This document shows positions 15,777 to 24,172 of a DNA stretch of 64,000 nucleotides, in pieces. The stretch covers positions 124,001 through 188,000 of the forward strand of contig JACRMT010000005.1 of assembly GCA_016214855.1 (NCBI GenBank). The letters are read 5' to 3'. Under the pieces are notes generated by a model, which ran no database searches, was not told the origin of the DNA, and saw only the letters and a program-made list of their open reading frames with translations. Position 1 is the stretch's first letter. Each line of letters opens with the position of its first letter. The translations under genes were made by a program, and so were the position numbers. The stretch comes from Nitrospirota bacterium. Lineage in GTDB: Bacteria > Nitrospirota > Thermodesulfovibrionia > Thermodesulfovibrionales > UBA6898.

Positions 15777-17141
15777 CTATGCGTTGGAGGGATCGGGTTT
15801 GGCAGAGGGCGCCGGTTTTCTGCTGTCCCTCTTCTGTTGGTCAGGCCTGCGGCGGTTTTCCGAGCTTCTGGAGCCGCTGCTCCTGCTGCCTGAGCCGGAT
15901 GCATGTCTTTTTGCGCCTTTGTCAGCAGGTCTTTTCCCGTGAGGAGAGGGAGACCCTTTTTTTGCAGAAGGCTGATGCAGTGAAACTCTCTTGTAATCGG
16001 TAACGATCAGGTCATCGGTCACCGGCACCGACGGTATCTTCTTCCTGATATACTCTTCTATGTCGTGAAGCGACAGCACATAATTTTCACAGGCCAGGCT
16101 GATCGCCTTGCCGCCCGCTCCTGCACGTGCGGTCCTGCCGATGCGGTGGACATAATCCTCAGAGTCCTGGGGAAGATCATAATTGATCACATGGGTGATC
16201 CCATCGACATGCAGGCCCCTGCTGGCAACGTCGGTTGCGATCAGAATGGAAAGGTCTCCGCTCTTAAAGCGGTTGAGCACCTTTATCCGCTTGTCCTGAG
16301 GCAGGTCACCGGTGATGGCTGCAGCAGCATGCCCATTGGCGTTCAGCATGGTCTTCAGCTTGTCAGCCGTGGATTTCATGTTGCAGAAGATGATATAGTG
16401 GCCGCCTGCTTCCCGCTTCAGCAGTCCAAGGAGCAGACCGAACTTCTCCTCCCTGCTCACATGATAGAGTTCCTGCTCGATAATATCGACCGTCATCTGC
16501 TCGGGCGTCACGGAAAAGCGCTCGGGGTTGTTCATATGCTCATAGCAGAGCTCCATGACGCGATGCGAAAGAGTTGCTGAAAAGAGCATGGACTGGCGCT
16601 CGTTGTACGGCGCCATTCTCCTGAGCATGAACCGGAGGTCTGCGATAAAGCCCATGTCGAACATGCGGTCAGCCTCGTCAATGACCAGGTACTCGGTTTT
16701 TTTCAGGCTGTAGACCTTCTGCTTCAGATAGTCGATGAGACGGCCCGGTGTACCGATCAGCATATCAACGCCCTTTGCGATGTCATCTCTCTGCTTCAGA
16801 TAATCAATGCCGCCGTATGCAGAGACGATCCTGAACCCTGCAAAGCTGCCCAGCAGTTTTGCCTCTGCCTCTATCTGAACGACCAGTTCGCGGGTGGGGG
16901 CAATAACGAGGGCTCGCGGGGAAGGGCCCGGTGACGGAGCAGGCATGGACAGCATTCTTGAGAATACCGAGATCAGAAATGCAGCGGTCTTGCCGGTGCC
17001 GGTCTGCGCCTGGGCTGCAATATCTCGGCCTTTCAGGGCCTCAGGCAGGGTCAATGACTGGACCGGCGTGCATGTAGAAAATCCTGCAGCTCTTATTCCT
17101 TCAAGGACCTTTGGATGGATATCCAGTTCATCAAAACGCAT
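15777..17141 (-). CDS. DEAD-box RNA helicase, RhlE-like
   Basis: This encodes 454 residues. All main motifs are present: Q-motif (GFSTCTPVQSLTLPEALKG), Walker A (AQTGTGKTAAF), PTRELV, DEAD (VIDEADRMFDMGF), SAT (LFSATLSH), and motifs IV-VI (IIFCNMKST, IATDVASRGLHVDGI, HRIGRTARAG). The C-terminal ~75 residues are a basic, Ser/Gly/Arg-rich tail (SGSRSSGSRSSENRRR), typical of RhlE proteins and probably RNA-binding. It acts in ribosome assembly or RNA turnover. It lies 100 bases downstream of the pseudoreceiver/SPOR gene on the same strand. Confidence 0.95.
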   Translation of the reverse strand: MRFDELDIHPKVLEGIRAAGFSTCTPVQSLTLPEALKGRDIAAQAQTGTGKTAAFLISVFSRMLSMPAPSPGPSPRALVIAPTRELVVQIEAEAKLLGSFAGFRIVSAYGGIDYLKQRDDIAKGVDMLIGTPGRLIDYLKQKVYSLKKTEYLVIDEADRMFDMGFIADLRFMLRRMAPYNERQSMLFSATLSHRVMELCYEHMNNPERFSVTPEQMTVDIIEQELYHVSREEKFGLLLGLLKREAGGHYIIFCNMKSTADKLKTMLNANGHAAAAITGDLPQDKRIKVLNRFKSGDLSILIATDVASRGLHVDGITHVINYDLPQDSEDYVHRIGRTARAGAGGKAISLACENYVLSLHDIEEYIRKKIPSVPVTDDLIVTDYKRVSLHQPSAKKGSPSPHGKRPADKGAKRHASGSGSRSSGSRSSENRRRPDQQKRDSRKPAPSAKPDPSNA

Positions 17142-17241
17142 ACCCTTATACTCTACATCATGTCTGTTCCGAAATACAGGTCTGTTTGGCTGTTTGTGCT
17201 GCCCAACCCCTCATGGTCCGCGGCTGCCTGCACAGAGCTGA

Positions 17242-18483
17242 TCACTCGGTGAAGATCGTGGTCTTGATCTGTTCTTTTGTCTGGATCTCACCTGCCAGCT
17301 TTATTGCGGCCTTCCTGTCCGAAAAATTGCCGATGAGGACCCTGATGATCGGAGACTTGTCCTTGGTAACGCCTTTCTGTGCAGAGGCCTCGTACCCTTT
17401 TGCCTTCAGCTTTTTGACCAGTGCGGCAGCGATCTCTTCGGTCTTGAAGGCGCCGGCCTGCACTGCATACATCGGCTTTTTCGATGCCGGGACAGGCTGG
17501 CTGGCTGCAGGTGCAGCGGGAGCCGGTGCCGGTTCAGGGGCCTTGGCTGGCGCAGGGGGCGCGGTAACAGGTGCAGCAGGCTCCGGAGCAACAGCAGGAG
17601 GAGCTGAGGGAGCACTGGCAGCTTCTTTCTGCTCGGGCGCAGCAGGCGTGACAGCTTTCTTAACCTCACGCGCAGCCGGTTTCTGCGTCGGCATGAAATA
17701 TTGATATGCAAAAAAACCGCCGCCGCCCAATACTGCGAGGATCAGCAGGCCGATCAGCCAGGGAAGCAGGGAAGGCTTCTGTGCTCTGCCCCGCCGGTAA
17801 GTCCGGCTTGGCAGGGGCTGTCTTACCGGCGCGGGTTTTGGTTCGTCATCTTCCCAGGGGAATTCCTCCTCCACGGCACGCGCGGCCTCCGGTGTTTTTT
17901 TGAGAGGTGTTTCCTGCTCTGCAGGAGGCTTATTCATGGAGAGTGGTTCATCGGCAGCGGGCGGCTCATTCCGGACCAGAAGTCCCTCATCTGCAGCAGA
18001 AGGCTCATCCATGACCATAGGCTTCTCAACAGCAAGCGGCTCATCGAATGCAGACACCTCTTCATTCGGCATGAATGCTCCCCTGTCCGATTCCGGTTCG
18101 GCCTGTGGCCTGGCAGAGGCGAGCACAGAGCTGGTCTTTGCGATCAATTCCTCGCCGGTAAAATTAGGTCTGAGGAAATCGACAATGCCGTAATACTCGG
18201 TATACTGCGGTTCAACCTTGCCTTTCAGTGCGGCCAGCAGCACAATCGGGACATGCTGAAGTTTTGCGATGCCGTGGATCGTCCGGCACGGCTGAAAGCC
18301 CGCAGCATTTGCGGAAAGCGGTTTTATGTAGATGAGAGAGGGGTTGAGTTTACCGGCCATTTCATCGGTCACAACATGACTGACACCCGAAAATACCAGA
18401 TACCCCTCAGCCTCGAGCGTGGAAGTGATCTTCTGGTCTGTCTCATGGTCTGCGTCAACGACAAGAATAGTTTCGTCTGCCAT
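17242..18483 (-). CDS. pseudoreceiver, membrane helix and SPOR-domain protein
   Basis: This encodes 413 residues. Residues 1-125 are a receiver-like domain (TILVVDADHETDQKI), but the usual phosphoacceptor strand reads SLIYIKPLSA with no aspartate, so it is probably not phosphorylated. An acidic/proline linker (130-225) follows, then a single membrane helix (about 241-260; LPWLIGLLILAVLGGGGFF). Next come a periplasmic Pro/Ala-rich stretch (275-335) and a C-terminal SPOR domain (about 337-413; YAVQAGAFKTEEIAAAL, RVLIGNFSDRKAAIKL). SPOR domains bind glycan strands stripped of peptide by amidases, and an amidase gene lies two genes upstream. A MamK-like actin lies between them. The protein could link cytosolic actin to septal peptidoglycan. 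Confidence 0.85.
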   Translation of the reverse strand: MADETILVVDADHETDQKITSTLEAEGYLVFSGVSHVVTDEMAGKLNPSLIYIKPLSANAAGFQPCRTIHGIAKLQHVPIVLLAALKGKVEPQYTEYYGIVDFLRPNFTGEELIAKTSSVLASARPQAEPESDRGAFMPNEEVSAFDEPLAVEKPMVMDEPSAADEGLLVRNEPPAADEPLSMNKPPAEQETPLKKTPEAARAVEEEFPWEDDEPKPAPVRQPLPSRTYRRGRAQKPSLLPWLIGLLILAVLGGGGFFAYQYFMPTQKPAAREVKKAVTPAAPEQKEAASAPSAPPAVAPEPAAPVTAPPAPAKAPEPAPAPAAPAASQPVPASKKPMYAVQAGAFKTEEIAAALVKKLKAKGYEASAQKGVTKDKSPIIRVLIGNFSDRKAAIKLAGEIQTKEQIKTTIFTE

Positions 18484-18541
18484 GTCTTACCTCATTTCTG
18501 GATTTTGGTCTACAGCGTCAGTGCAGGATGCCTGTGTGCCC

Positions 18542-19570
18542 CTACAGTTTTTCCCAATACTTTGCCGGCATATCGGTAGCGAGCTTCAGCGCCCCGTCAG
18601 AACCTGCGAAGAGCGGGTCTTTGACGCGGGTGACCTTGCAGGCCCCGTATTCCTTGAGCGCATCCTGCAGGTATTCGTCAATGCCCCTGATCAGGCTGCC
18701 GCCGCCTGCCATGACGATATTGTTCTTGATCTTCATCTGAAACTCGGGGTCGAACCGGGCGATCATCTCTGTCGTGGTATCCACGAGGGCCGGCAGGATG
18801 CTTTCGCAGGCGCGGCGCACCTCGTTCTTGATGTCATGCATGACCGGCTTGCCGTCAACCGGGAGTTCAACGCGGATATCTTCGTCGAGCGTCCGCACAA
18901 AACTGAACTTTTCCTTGAACTGGCGCACCATGTTCTTGTTGAACCTCGAATTCGGATATTTTTCGATCAAATAATTGAAGAGCTGCTCGTCAATATAATC
19001 GCCTGCGGTGAAGATGGTCTTCTGGTCCTCTTCCGAAGGGATCGTCCCGTGCATGATGCAGAAGTCGGTTGTCCCGGCGCCTATATCGATGACCAGGGCG
19101 TTGTTCAGCAGGTTCATGCCGTACGCGATCGCAAAGGGCTCGGTCACGACCATAAGGGCCTGCACGTGCTCTGCAACAGCCCGCCTGATGGCAAGCTTGT
19201 TCACCTTCAGCGAATCCGAGGGCACGCCGACAACCGCGTGGATCTGTTTGCCCGGCTCGGATTTGGCCAGGTCGATCAGGTGGCGGATGATCTCCTTGAC
19301 CGCTCGCTCGCTGCTTTCGATACCCTCCTTGATAATGCCCCGTTCGAGCGGCCGGCAGAGGTCAAGGGAAAGCCGGTGCTGCAGGGCCTCTTCTCCGAAG
19401 AGCACGGGTTTGCCGATGACCTGCTCGGCGATAAAATCCTTCGGCCAACCGACATAACTCTCGATCCATTCCCGTTTGCCGTTGCTCGCAGAGATCGCGC
19501 TCCGGGACGTGCCGAGATCGATACCTACAAACAGTACATTTTCCTGATTCTGCTCATCGTTTTGCTTCAT
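18542..19570 (-). CDS. MamK-like bacterial actin
   Basis: This encodes about 342 residues from ATG 19570 (AAGGAGACC upstream), which overlaps the amidase stop by 17 bases. The actin-fold signatures are clear: phosphate 1 VGIDLGTSRSAI, phosphate 2 LVIDIGAGTTDFCI and adenosine motif IVMAGGGSLIRGI. From memory, several stretches resemble MamK of magnetotactic bacteria more than MreB or ParM (VGWPKDFI; IHAVVGVPSDSLKVNK; VVTEPFAIAYG; the C-terminal YWEKL). MamK forms filaments that align magnetosomes. No magnetosome gene is in this window, so magnetotaxis is not implied. Context with amidase and SPOR suggests a role in envelope organisation. Confidence 0.85.
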   Translation of the reverse strand: MKQNDEQNQENVLFVGIDLGTSRSAISASNGKREWIESYVGWPKDFIAEQVIGKPVLFGEEALQHRLSLDLCRPLERGIIKEGIESSERAVKEIIRHLIDLAKSEPGKQIHAVVGVPSDSLKVNKLAIRRAVAEHVQALMVVTEPFAIAYGMNLLNNALVIDIGAGTTDFCIMHGTIPSEEDQKTIFTAGDYIDEQLFNYLIEKYPNSRFNKNMVRQFKEKFSFVRTLDEDIRVELPVDGKPVMHDIKNEVRRACESILPALVDTTTEMIARFDPEFQMKIKNNIVMAGGGSLIRGIDEYLQDALKEYGACKVTRVKDPLFAGSDGALKLATDMPAKYWEKL

Positions 19571-20564
19571 GCGTAAGGTCTCCTTTATTGAGATAATCAA
19601 ATATTCCGAGTGCAAGGGAGCGGGCGATATATTCGCGGTGGCCTTCCTGCTGCAGCTCTTTTTCTTCCTCCCGGTTGCTCATGCACGAAACCTCCGCAAG
19701 CACGGAAGGCACCTCCAAGCCAAGGAGCACGACGAACGGGGCCCTCTTCACCCCGAAGTCCTGGATGCTGCTGTTTTGCTTCCTGCTGTACCGGACCATG
19801 TTCGACTGGATCGATTCTGCGAACTCCCTTGATTCCTGAAGCTTCATGGTCTTGCCGAGTTTTTCGACGATGGCCCTGAAATCGCTCAGGCCCTGTTCCG
19901 ATCCCGCGTTCTCCTGTTCAGCGAGCCTGAGGATATTGGCGTCCGTGGAAGGTCCGAAGTAATACGTTTCGATTATGTTGATCGGTTTCTGCGGCAGGTA
20001 ATTGATATGCACGGAGATGAACAGGTCGGCCTTTGCCGTTTTTGCCAGCTCAACGCGTCTGTTCAACGATACGGCAGAGTCATCTTCCCTGGTCATCAGG
20101 ATACGGTAGTTGCCTTTGGCCTCAAGGTGCTGACGCAGCCTCCGGGCGATGTCGAGCGTAATATCTTTTTCCTTGGTGCCCATCTTCCCGACTGTCCCTG
20201 AATCAGAGCCACCATGGCCTGCGTCGATCATGATTGTCTTGATCTTCAGGCCGAACATGCGGCTGAGAGCTACATTGCCGGAACCTGCCACAGAGTTCAG
20301 TTCAGCCGGGTTCGGTACTCCTTCCGGGGCCGGCGGGGGCAAGGCCGGGGCCATGTTCATCATCGCTGTCTGCGCGGTCAGTTCTGTGGGCGAGAACGAG
20401 ATATTCACATGCCGGCCGTTCACCAATACGGCGATAATGCAGAGCAGGGCTGCAATAAGATATTTCTTCCCGAGGTACAGCCGGCGCTTTGTCAGAAGAG
20501 AACGGCCCTGTCCGAGCATGACAAGATTATCCTCATACACGCTCCGGAGGATCTCCCGCCGCAT
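19554..20564 (-). CDS. N-acetylmuramoyl-L-alanine amidase (AmiC-type)
   Basis: This encodes about 336 residues from ATG 20564, which has AAAGGAAC eight bases upstream; an ATG 23 codons earlier has no site. An N-terminal membrane anchor (about 32-51; KKYLIAALLCIIAVLV) is preceded by a 30-residue cytosolic segment. The Amidase_3 domain (about 115-330) has the zinc ligands in IDAGHGGSDSGTVG, the acid in KEKDITLDIARRL, VHINYLP, and the catalytic Glu in PSVLAEVSCMSN. It cleaves peptide stems from peptidoglycan. It lacks an AMIN domain, so targeting must come from partners. It is the first gene of the operon with the MamK-like actin and SPOR protein. Confidence 0.92.
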   Translation of the reverse strand: MRREILRSVYEDNLVMLGQGRSLLTKRRLYLGKKYLIAALLCIIAVLVNGRHVNISFSPTELTAQTAMMNMAPALPPPAPEGVPNPAELNSVAGSGNVALSRMFGLKIKTIMIDAGHGGSDSGTVGKMGTKEKDITLDIARRLRQHLEAKGNYRILMTREDDSAVSLNRRVELAKTAKADLFISVHINYLPQKPINIIETYYFGPSTDANILRLAEQENAGSEQGLSDFRAIVEKLGKTMKLQESREFAESIQSNMVRYSRKQNSSIQDFGVKRAPFVVLLGLEVPSVLAEVSCMSNREEEKELQQEGHREYIARSLALGIFDYLNKGDLTHEAKR

Positions 20565-20713
20565 CTTGAGTTCCTTTCTTCTGGGGAAAAAAGTGATCAT
20601 AATACTGTACAACTTTAGCAATTTGTGCGCCAAAACTCAATGTTTTCAGTCATTTTTTCGAATAAGGATCATATTGGCAACCGTATCGGAGATAATTCGG
20701 ATATAATATCGGC

Positions 20714-21184
20714 ATGCGGGCGGTATTTACCCAATGTTATATTCTGCTCCTTTCTCTCTGGGTCGGCGGCATCTTTCTCTTCACCTTTGTTGTCACGCCG
20801 GTGATCTTCAGATCCTATGGCAAGGACATGGCCGGTGAGATCGTGGGAAAGCTCTTTCCGTCCTATTTCCTTTTTTCCGTTGTTGTTTCTGTCCTTTCTC
20901 TTGTCTTTTTTCTGATAGCGTTTCAGAACAGGGCTGTTTCCGGTCATACCCTGTCCCTTCTCCTTTTGACAGCGGCTGTAGTGCTGTCGCTGTATGTGAG
21001 TGTGAGGCTGCATCCGGAGATCAAAAAGGTCAAGCAGGAGATCGCATCTTTTGAAAAGACCTCTCCTGATGATCAGCTCAGAAAGAAGTTCCGGGCTCTG
21101 CATGGACAGAGCGCAATTCTCAATCTCCTCATACTGGCAGACGGCATTGCATTGCTGGTCATCAGTTCCCGTCTCAAGACATAA
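20714..21184 (+). CDS. DUF4149-type membrane protein
   Basis: This encodes 156 residues with four membrane helices (about 8-30, 48-69, 78-97, 132-152). The motif SLWVGGIFLFTFVVTPVIF near the N-terminus and LHGQSAILNLLIL near the C-terminus fit the DUF4149/TMEM205-like family of unknown function. A TATAAT at 20702-20707 lies only seven bases before the ATG, so a leaderless transcript is conceivable. The gene is divergent from the amidase operon and almost abuts the DUF2207 gene downstream. Confidence 0.8.
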   Translation: MRAVFTQCYILLLSLWVGGIFLFTFVVTPVIFRSYGKDMAGEIVGKLFPSYFLFSVVVSVLSLVFFLIAFQNRAVSGHTLSLLLLTAAVVLSLYVSVRLHPEIKKVKQEIASFEKTSPDDQLRKKFRALHGQSAILNLLILADGIALLVISSRLKT

Positions 21185-21188
21185 CGGC

Positions 21189-23156
21189 ATGAAGACCTTC
21201 CTGCTTTCCCTGCTCCTCATCCTCTGTCTGCTTATCCCGCTTGCGCAGGCGGATGAGCGTATCCTCAGCTTTCAGAGCGATATCACGGTGCATGAGGATG
21301 CCCACCTGATCGTGAAAGAGACCATACTTGTGCTCAGTGAAGGGAAGAAGATCAGGCACGGCATATACAGGGATTTTCCTCAACGCTATGAAGAGGCCTC
21401 AGGGAAGATAAGGAAGGTAGGGTTCCGTGTGGTCGGGGTGAAGAGGGGCGGAAGGCCTGAATCATATGTTACAAAGGATAATGAGAATGGGATCAGGGTC
21501 TACATGGGGGACGATGCAATCACCCTTGCTCCCGGGACCTATGAGTTTGAACTGACCTATGCGACAGACCATCAGCTCGGCTTTTTTGACGATTATGACG
21601 AGCTGTACTGGAATGTAACAGGGAATGGGTGGGAGTTCTCTATTGATAAGGCCGCTGCTGAAATACATCTGCCCGGAGATGCAGGACGTCATATCCTCAG
21701 GACTGCAGGATATACAGGAGCTCAGGGTTCGAAAGACCAGAACTTCACGAGTGAGCGTGCCGGGGACGGCACGGTCAGATTCAAGACCACCGATACGCTC
21801 TCTTATTCTGAAGGCCTTACCGTGGCGGTCGCCTGGCCAAAGGGTTATGTCAGGCAGGAAGGCCCGCCCGAGCTGATAGAGCCTCTTACGGATATGGACA
21901 GGTTCATTAACAGCATCAGGCCCGGGAGCCCGACCGGGATGTTTCTTGCCCTTGCCGGACTGCTTCTGCTTGCGGGCTATTACGGGATCGTATGGATGCT
22001 CGTCGGCAAGGACCCTGAGTCAGGCACTATAATGGTCCTTTATGAGCCCCCTGCAAAACTTTCTCCTGCGGTGATGAGGTTCATATCGCGGATGGGGTAT
22101 GACAACAAGGCCTTTACTGCAGCGCTTATCGATCTTGCGGTAAAGGGACTGATCACGATACAGGATGATGACGGGGAATATACGGTCAGAAAGAAGGCAG
22201 GTGCGGAAACGGGCCTTTCGCCCGAGGAGAGCAAACTGTACCGCCGTCTCTTCAGTGCAGGCGCAGCACTTAAGCTCGAGCAGAAGAACCATAGCCATAT
22301 CAGGGCAGCGCTTACCGAGGTTGAGGAATATCTGAAGCTGAAGTGCGAGCGGATCTTTTTTGTTACCAACAGGAACTATTTTGTTATCGGTCTTCTCCTG
22401 ACAGCGACCTTCCTGCTCGTGAGCGGTATCAGCTCTGCGATCGACAAGGGCGGCCTTCCGGTGTTCCTGTTTATCGGCATCTGGCTTACGGGCTGGAGCG
22501 CAGGCGTTATCGTGCTGCTTAAACAGGTAGTTTCCCAATGGAAGATGGTCATTTCGTCCCGGGGCTGGAGCAGATTGGGAAATGTCGGAGCTGCCGTATT
22601 CATCACCTGCTTTACCCTGCCTTTTCTGGGCGGTGAGGGCTTTGGCATGTACATCCTGGCAATGAGCACCTCCTATGTGATGCCGCTGTTCCTTCTTGCG
22701 GCAATGGCAGTCAATTATATCTTCTTTAACCTCCTGAAGGCGCCGACACGTGCAGGCAGAAAAATGCTCGATGAGATAGAAGGCTTCAAGCGGTTTCTTG
22801 CTGCAACGGAACAGGACAGACTGAATACCATGCACCCTGCAGACCGCACCCCTCAGCTGTTCGAAAAATTCCTGCCCTATGCCCTTGCACTGGATGTTGA
22901 GCAGCAGTGGGCAGAGCAGTTCTCGGGGGTCATAGACAAGGCCTCTGCTGCCGGCGGGACAGGTCAGTATCGTCCTGTCTGGTATTCCGGCTCTTCGGCG
23001 GGGTCTTTTGGCGCAGCAGCCTTTGCCTCTTCTCTTGGCGACTCGTTCTCTCATGCGATATCGTCGTCATCAACAGCCCCGGGTTCAAGTTCCGGCAGTG
23101 GCGGCGGCGGTTCTTCAGGCGGCGGTGGCGGCGGAGGAGGAGGGGGCGGATGGTAG
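21189..23156 (+). CDS. DUF2207 (YciQ-like) membrane protein with Gly-rich tail
   Basis: This encodes about 655 residues from ATG 21189. This start begins a clean signal peptide (MKTFLLSLLLILCLLIPLAQADE); an in-frame upstream ATG is inside the previous gene. The periplasmic N-terminal domain (about 24-235) is the DUF2207 beta domain (RILSFQSDITVHEDAHLIVKE, HGIYRDFP, LYWNVTGNGW). Membrane helices follow at about 245-265, then 420-500 and 510-550. A cytosolic segment (MLDEIEGFKRFL, PYALALDVEQQWAEQF) precedes a Ser/Gly tail ending in 13 near-continuous glycines. The family is widespread and its function is unknown. Confidence 0.88.
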   Translation: MKTFLLSLLLILCLLIPLAQADERILSFQSDITVHEDAHLIVKETILVLSEGKKIRHGIYRDFPQRYEEASGKIRKVGFRVVGVKRGGRPESYVTKDNENGIRVYMGDDAITLAPGTYEFELTYATDHQLGFFDDYDELYWNVTGNGWEFSIDKAAAEIHLPGDAGRHILRTAGYTGAQGSKDQNFTSERAGDGTVRFKTTDTLSYSEGLTVAVAWPKGYVRQEGPPELIEPLTDMDRFINSIRPGSPTGMFLALAGLLLLAGYYGIVWMLVGKDPESGTIMVLYEPPAKLSPAVMRFISRMGYDNKAFTAALIDLAVKGLITIQDDDGEYTVRKKAGAETGLSPEESKLYRRLFSAGAALKLEQKNHSHIRAALTEVEEYLKLKCERIFFVTNRNYFVIGLLLTATFLLVSGISSAIDKGGLPVFLFIGIWLTGWSAGVIVLLKQVVSQWKMVISSRGWSRLGNVGAAVFITCFTLPFLGGEGFGMYILAMSTSYVMPLFLLAAMAVNYIFFNLLKAPTRAGRKMLDEIEGFKRFLAATEQDRLNTMHPADRTPQLFEKFLPYALALDVEQQWAEQFSGVIDKASAAGGTGQYRPVWYSGSSAGSFGAAAFASSLGDSFSHAISSSSTAPGSSSGSGGGGSSGGGGGGGGGGGW

Positions 23157-23197
23157 GCCTAAAGGTGTTGTCCGCAAGATAAGCGAGCGAACTATCG

Positions 23198-24010
23198 TCA
23201 GATCGTGAACGAAACTTCCTGCCTGTTAAACGGGCACTGAAATCTCAGGGATACTGCTGTAAGCTTCATCCCTTCTTTGTTCTTGTTCCCTCTGCCGTAT
23301 TTCGGGTCACCGATCACCGGAAAGCCTGTCATCTCGAAGTGGCGGCGGATCTGATGCAGACGGCCTGTGCGGATGAAGGCAGAAACGAGCGTGCTGTTCT
23401 GCTGCGGATCGTATGATATCACCTCATATTCTGTGACAGCTTCTTTATTGTCAAGCGGCAGATTGATGACACCCTTATTGCCCTGCGTCTCAAGATTTCC
23501 GAGGACCTCAACGCGGTATTCCTTGGTGATCAGCTTTTTCTGGAAGAGCTCGGAAAACCGCGCTGCAGCTTCCCTGCTGTGTGCAATGATCATGATGCCG
23601 TCTGCCTCCCTGTCCAGGCGGTGCACCAGAAAGACCTGCCTCAGCGTCTGAAAATGGAGTTCTGCCTGCCTCAGGAGCGAACAATGGTCGCCGAACATGG
23701 TGCCCTGGGCCATGAGGCCTGACGGCTTGAACCATACGCTGTAATATCCCTGATCGCTCACCAGCCTTGGCTCCGGCGGCTTGAGCGAAAGCAGCTTCTC
23801 GTCATAATGTATCTCAACATGGTCGTGGGGCGAGAGCACGGTCGTTGCCTTCCTGAGACGCTTCATGCTGCCTTTTCGTTTTACCCAGACAGCGCCTTTG
23901 GTCATCGCATCCTTGATCCTGCTCTTCGAAAGTCCGGTCCTGAGCGCAAGGATATCTGCTGCCTGAGACGGCGGGTTCGTGCCTGTTGTCTTGATAACTA
24001 TCTTTTCCAT
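23198..24010 (-). CDS. RluA-family pseudouridine synthase
   Basis: This encodes 270 residues. An S4-like RNA-binding segment at about 18-75 (GLSKSRIKDAMTKGAVWVKRKG) precedes the synthase domain. The catalytic motif HRLDREADGIMIIA carries the aspartate, and RTGRLHQIRRHFEMTGFPVIGDPKYG is the conserved C-terminal block. It isomerises uridine in rRNA or tRNA; the target cannot be told from sequence. It converges on the DUF2207 gene. Confidence 0.92.
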   Translation of the reverse strand: MEKIVIKTTGTNPPSQAADILALRTGLSKSRIKDAMTKGAVWVKRKGSMKRLRKATTVLSPHDHVEIHYDEKLLSLKPPEPRLVSDQGYYSVWFKPSGLMAQGTMFGDHCSLLRQAELHFQTLRQVFLVHRLDREADGIMIIAHSREAAARFSELFQKKLITKEYRVEVLGNLETQGNKGVINLPLDNKEAVTEYEVISYDPQQNSTLVSAFIRTGRLHQIRRHFEMTGFPVIGDPKYGRGNKNKEGMKLTAVSLRFQCPFNRQEVSFTI

Positions 24011-24172
24011 CGTCTTCGTATTATAAAGGGAATAAGCAGATAAAGGGGGCAGGGGGAGTTATGAAGCCCCGGTAATTGATGGGCTGCCTTTAGGGATGAT
24101 TGTCTTTTCCCTGGATTTTATTGTACGCTGTACTTCACAGAAGAGCTTGTAACAACAGAGGATCCGCCGTCT

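Noticed and set aside
18419-19576. 385-codon plus-strand open frame opposite the actin gene
   Set aside because: It mirrors the conserved actin gene, which has all motifs on the minus strand; no domain on this strand.
17242-20564. A magnetosome gene cluster, because of the MamK-like actin
   Set aside because: No other mam gene (MamA, B, E, I, M, O, P, Q) is present; neighbours are cell-wall and RNA genes.
20669-21220. Long minus-strand open frame opposite the DUF4149 gene
   Set aside because: It is antisense to a gene with clear membrane helices, has no recognisable domain and no ribosome-binding site; a shadow frame.
22020-23054. 344-codon minus-strand open frame opposite the DUF2207 gene
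   Set aside because: It is low in hydrophobic structure, cysteine- and arginine-rich and fully inside a well-supported plus-strand gene.
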